Source: Chitinophaga tropicalis
GTDB lineage: Bacteria; Bacteroidota; Bacteroidia; Chitinophagales; Chitinophagaceae
Reading direction: 5' to 3'
DNA: 64,000 nt
Assembly: GCF_009758205.1 (NCBI RefSeq)
Contig: NZ_WRXN01000006.1
Coordinates: 1-64,000 of the forward strand
Made by a program: the position numbers and the translations under genes. The first letter of the stretch is position 1; each line of letters begins with the position of its first letter. Of the stretch, positions 63,584 through 64,000 are shown piece by piece. The notes beneath the pieces are model-generated. The model saw nothing but the letters and a program-made list of their open reading frames with translations, did not search any database and was not told where the DNA came from.

Positions 63584-64000
63584 ATGTCAATTACTGAAAT
63601 AGCCATTAAAAGGCCGTTGCTTATCGTCGTAATATTCACGGTATTGATCCTTTTCGGCATACAATGTTACATCAGTCTGAACTATAACCTGTTACCTAAG
63701 ATACAGGTCAACACGGTAACGGTCAGCACCGTTTATGCAGGTGCTTCCGTTACTGAGGTGGAAACTTCGGTGACCAGGAAACTGGAAGACATACTTTCCT
63801 CTGTGGAAGGATTGGATCAGATCAGCTCCACTTCACAGCAGGGAGTATCCCAGGTAACCATTACACTTAAAAGCAATGCAGACGTTGATGAAGCAGAACG
63901 CAACATTCAACGTAAGATAGATCAGTCGCAAAATGATCTGCCTGACCAGGCTGACAAGCCAATAGTAAAGAAGATCAACCTGGAAGAAACACCGGTTGTG
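63584..64000 (+). CDS. RND-family efflux transporter, 5' part (AcrB/HAE1-like)
   Basis: The first 139 codons of an RND pump are in the window: MSITEIAIKRPLLIVVIFTV is the first membrane helix, then YNLLPKIQVNTVTVSTVYAG, SVTEVETSVTRKLEDILSS and TLKSNADVDEAERNIQRKI, the characteristic start of the PN1 domain of the HAE family. The start ATG at 63584-63586 is preferred over one at 63577 which soon stops. The gene runs off the right end. It completes the tripartite system with the two genes before it. Confidence 0.95.
   Translation, partial: MSITEIAIKRPLLIVVIFTVLILFGIQCYISLNYNLLPKIQVNTVTVSTVYAGASVTEVETSVTRKLEDILSSVEGLDQISSTSQQGVSQVTITLKSNADVDEAERNIQRKIDQSQNDLPDQADKPIVKKINLEETPVV

Overview
The window looks like chromosomal DNA of a Bacteroidota bacterium, most likely Chitinophagaceae (Chitinophaga or a close relative). 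The basis is the DUF6452/DUF6048 lipoprotein pair, the alpha-2-macroglobulin/PBP1C pair, a LytTR two-component pair, AT-rich promoters with TAnnTTTG -7 boxes, and weak ribosome binding sites. This is judged by family recognition only; no database search was run.

About 0-37 kb is accessory DNA: AT-rich, patchy and full of remnants. At its left end is a large serine recombinase (70-1674, minus) translationally coupled to a small protein that has a paralogue next door. Then comes a DUF4238 gene followed by an ADP-ribosyltransferase/FRG-like gene (2958-5074), a palindromic attC-like stretch (5313-5478), a five-copy array of ~32-bp degenerate repeats (5741-5899), and three small unknown genes (6072-7140).

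A defence island fills 7.7-20.9 kb. Its first module is an XRE regulator, a helical protein whose predicted second residue is glycine, and a QueC-like PP-loop protein fused to a DpnII/MboI-like PD-(D/E)XK nuclease domain. I do not recognise this pair as a named system, and it is the best novel candidate here. A zinc/HTH protein follows. The second module is an XRE regulator followed by hsdR-hsdM-hsdS and then a Septu-like AAA ATPase and HNH-like pair, all overlapping or nearly so and apparently one operon.

From 20.9 to 31.5 kb the DNA is divided by five copies of a motif with constant geometry (TCGA-N17-CCGCA followed by a terminator hairpin). Between copies lie separate cargo blocks: HxlR/SDR/SnoaL/DoxX; a stand-alone Ntn-hydrolase-like protein; PadR plus a large ADOP-type permease; and a Fic protein. 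One DoxX-like gene is present twice, once intact and once decayed. From 31.6 to 36.9 kb are aldo/keto reductases, an SDR and a MarR-GNAT fusion, with broken remnants of a CBM48-like protein, an alpha/beta hydrolase, a tautomerase, an AraC regulator and a PQQ-propeller protein.

From about 37 kb to the end the window is ordinary, GC-richer core chromosome: a VOC protein, SnoaL and AraC, a transglutaminase-like lipoprotein, a fatty acid desaturase, FabF, UvrA, the DUF6452/DUF6048 pair, an ElaA-type GNAT, a two-domain ABC ATPase, alpha-2-macroglobulin plus PBP1C, a LytS/LytTR pair, and the start of a TolC-HlyD-RND efflux operon that runs off the right edge.
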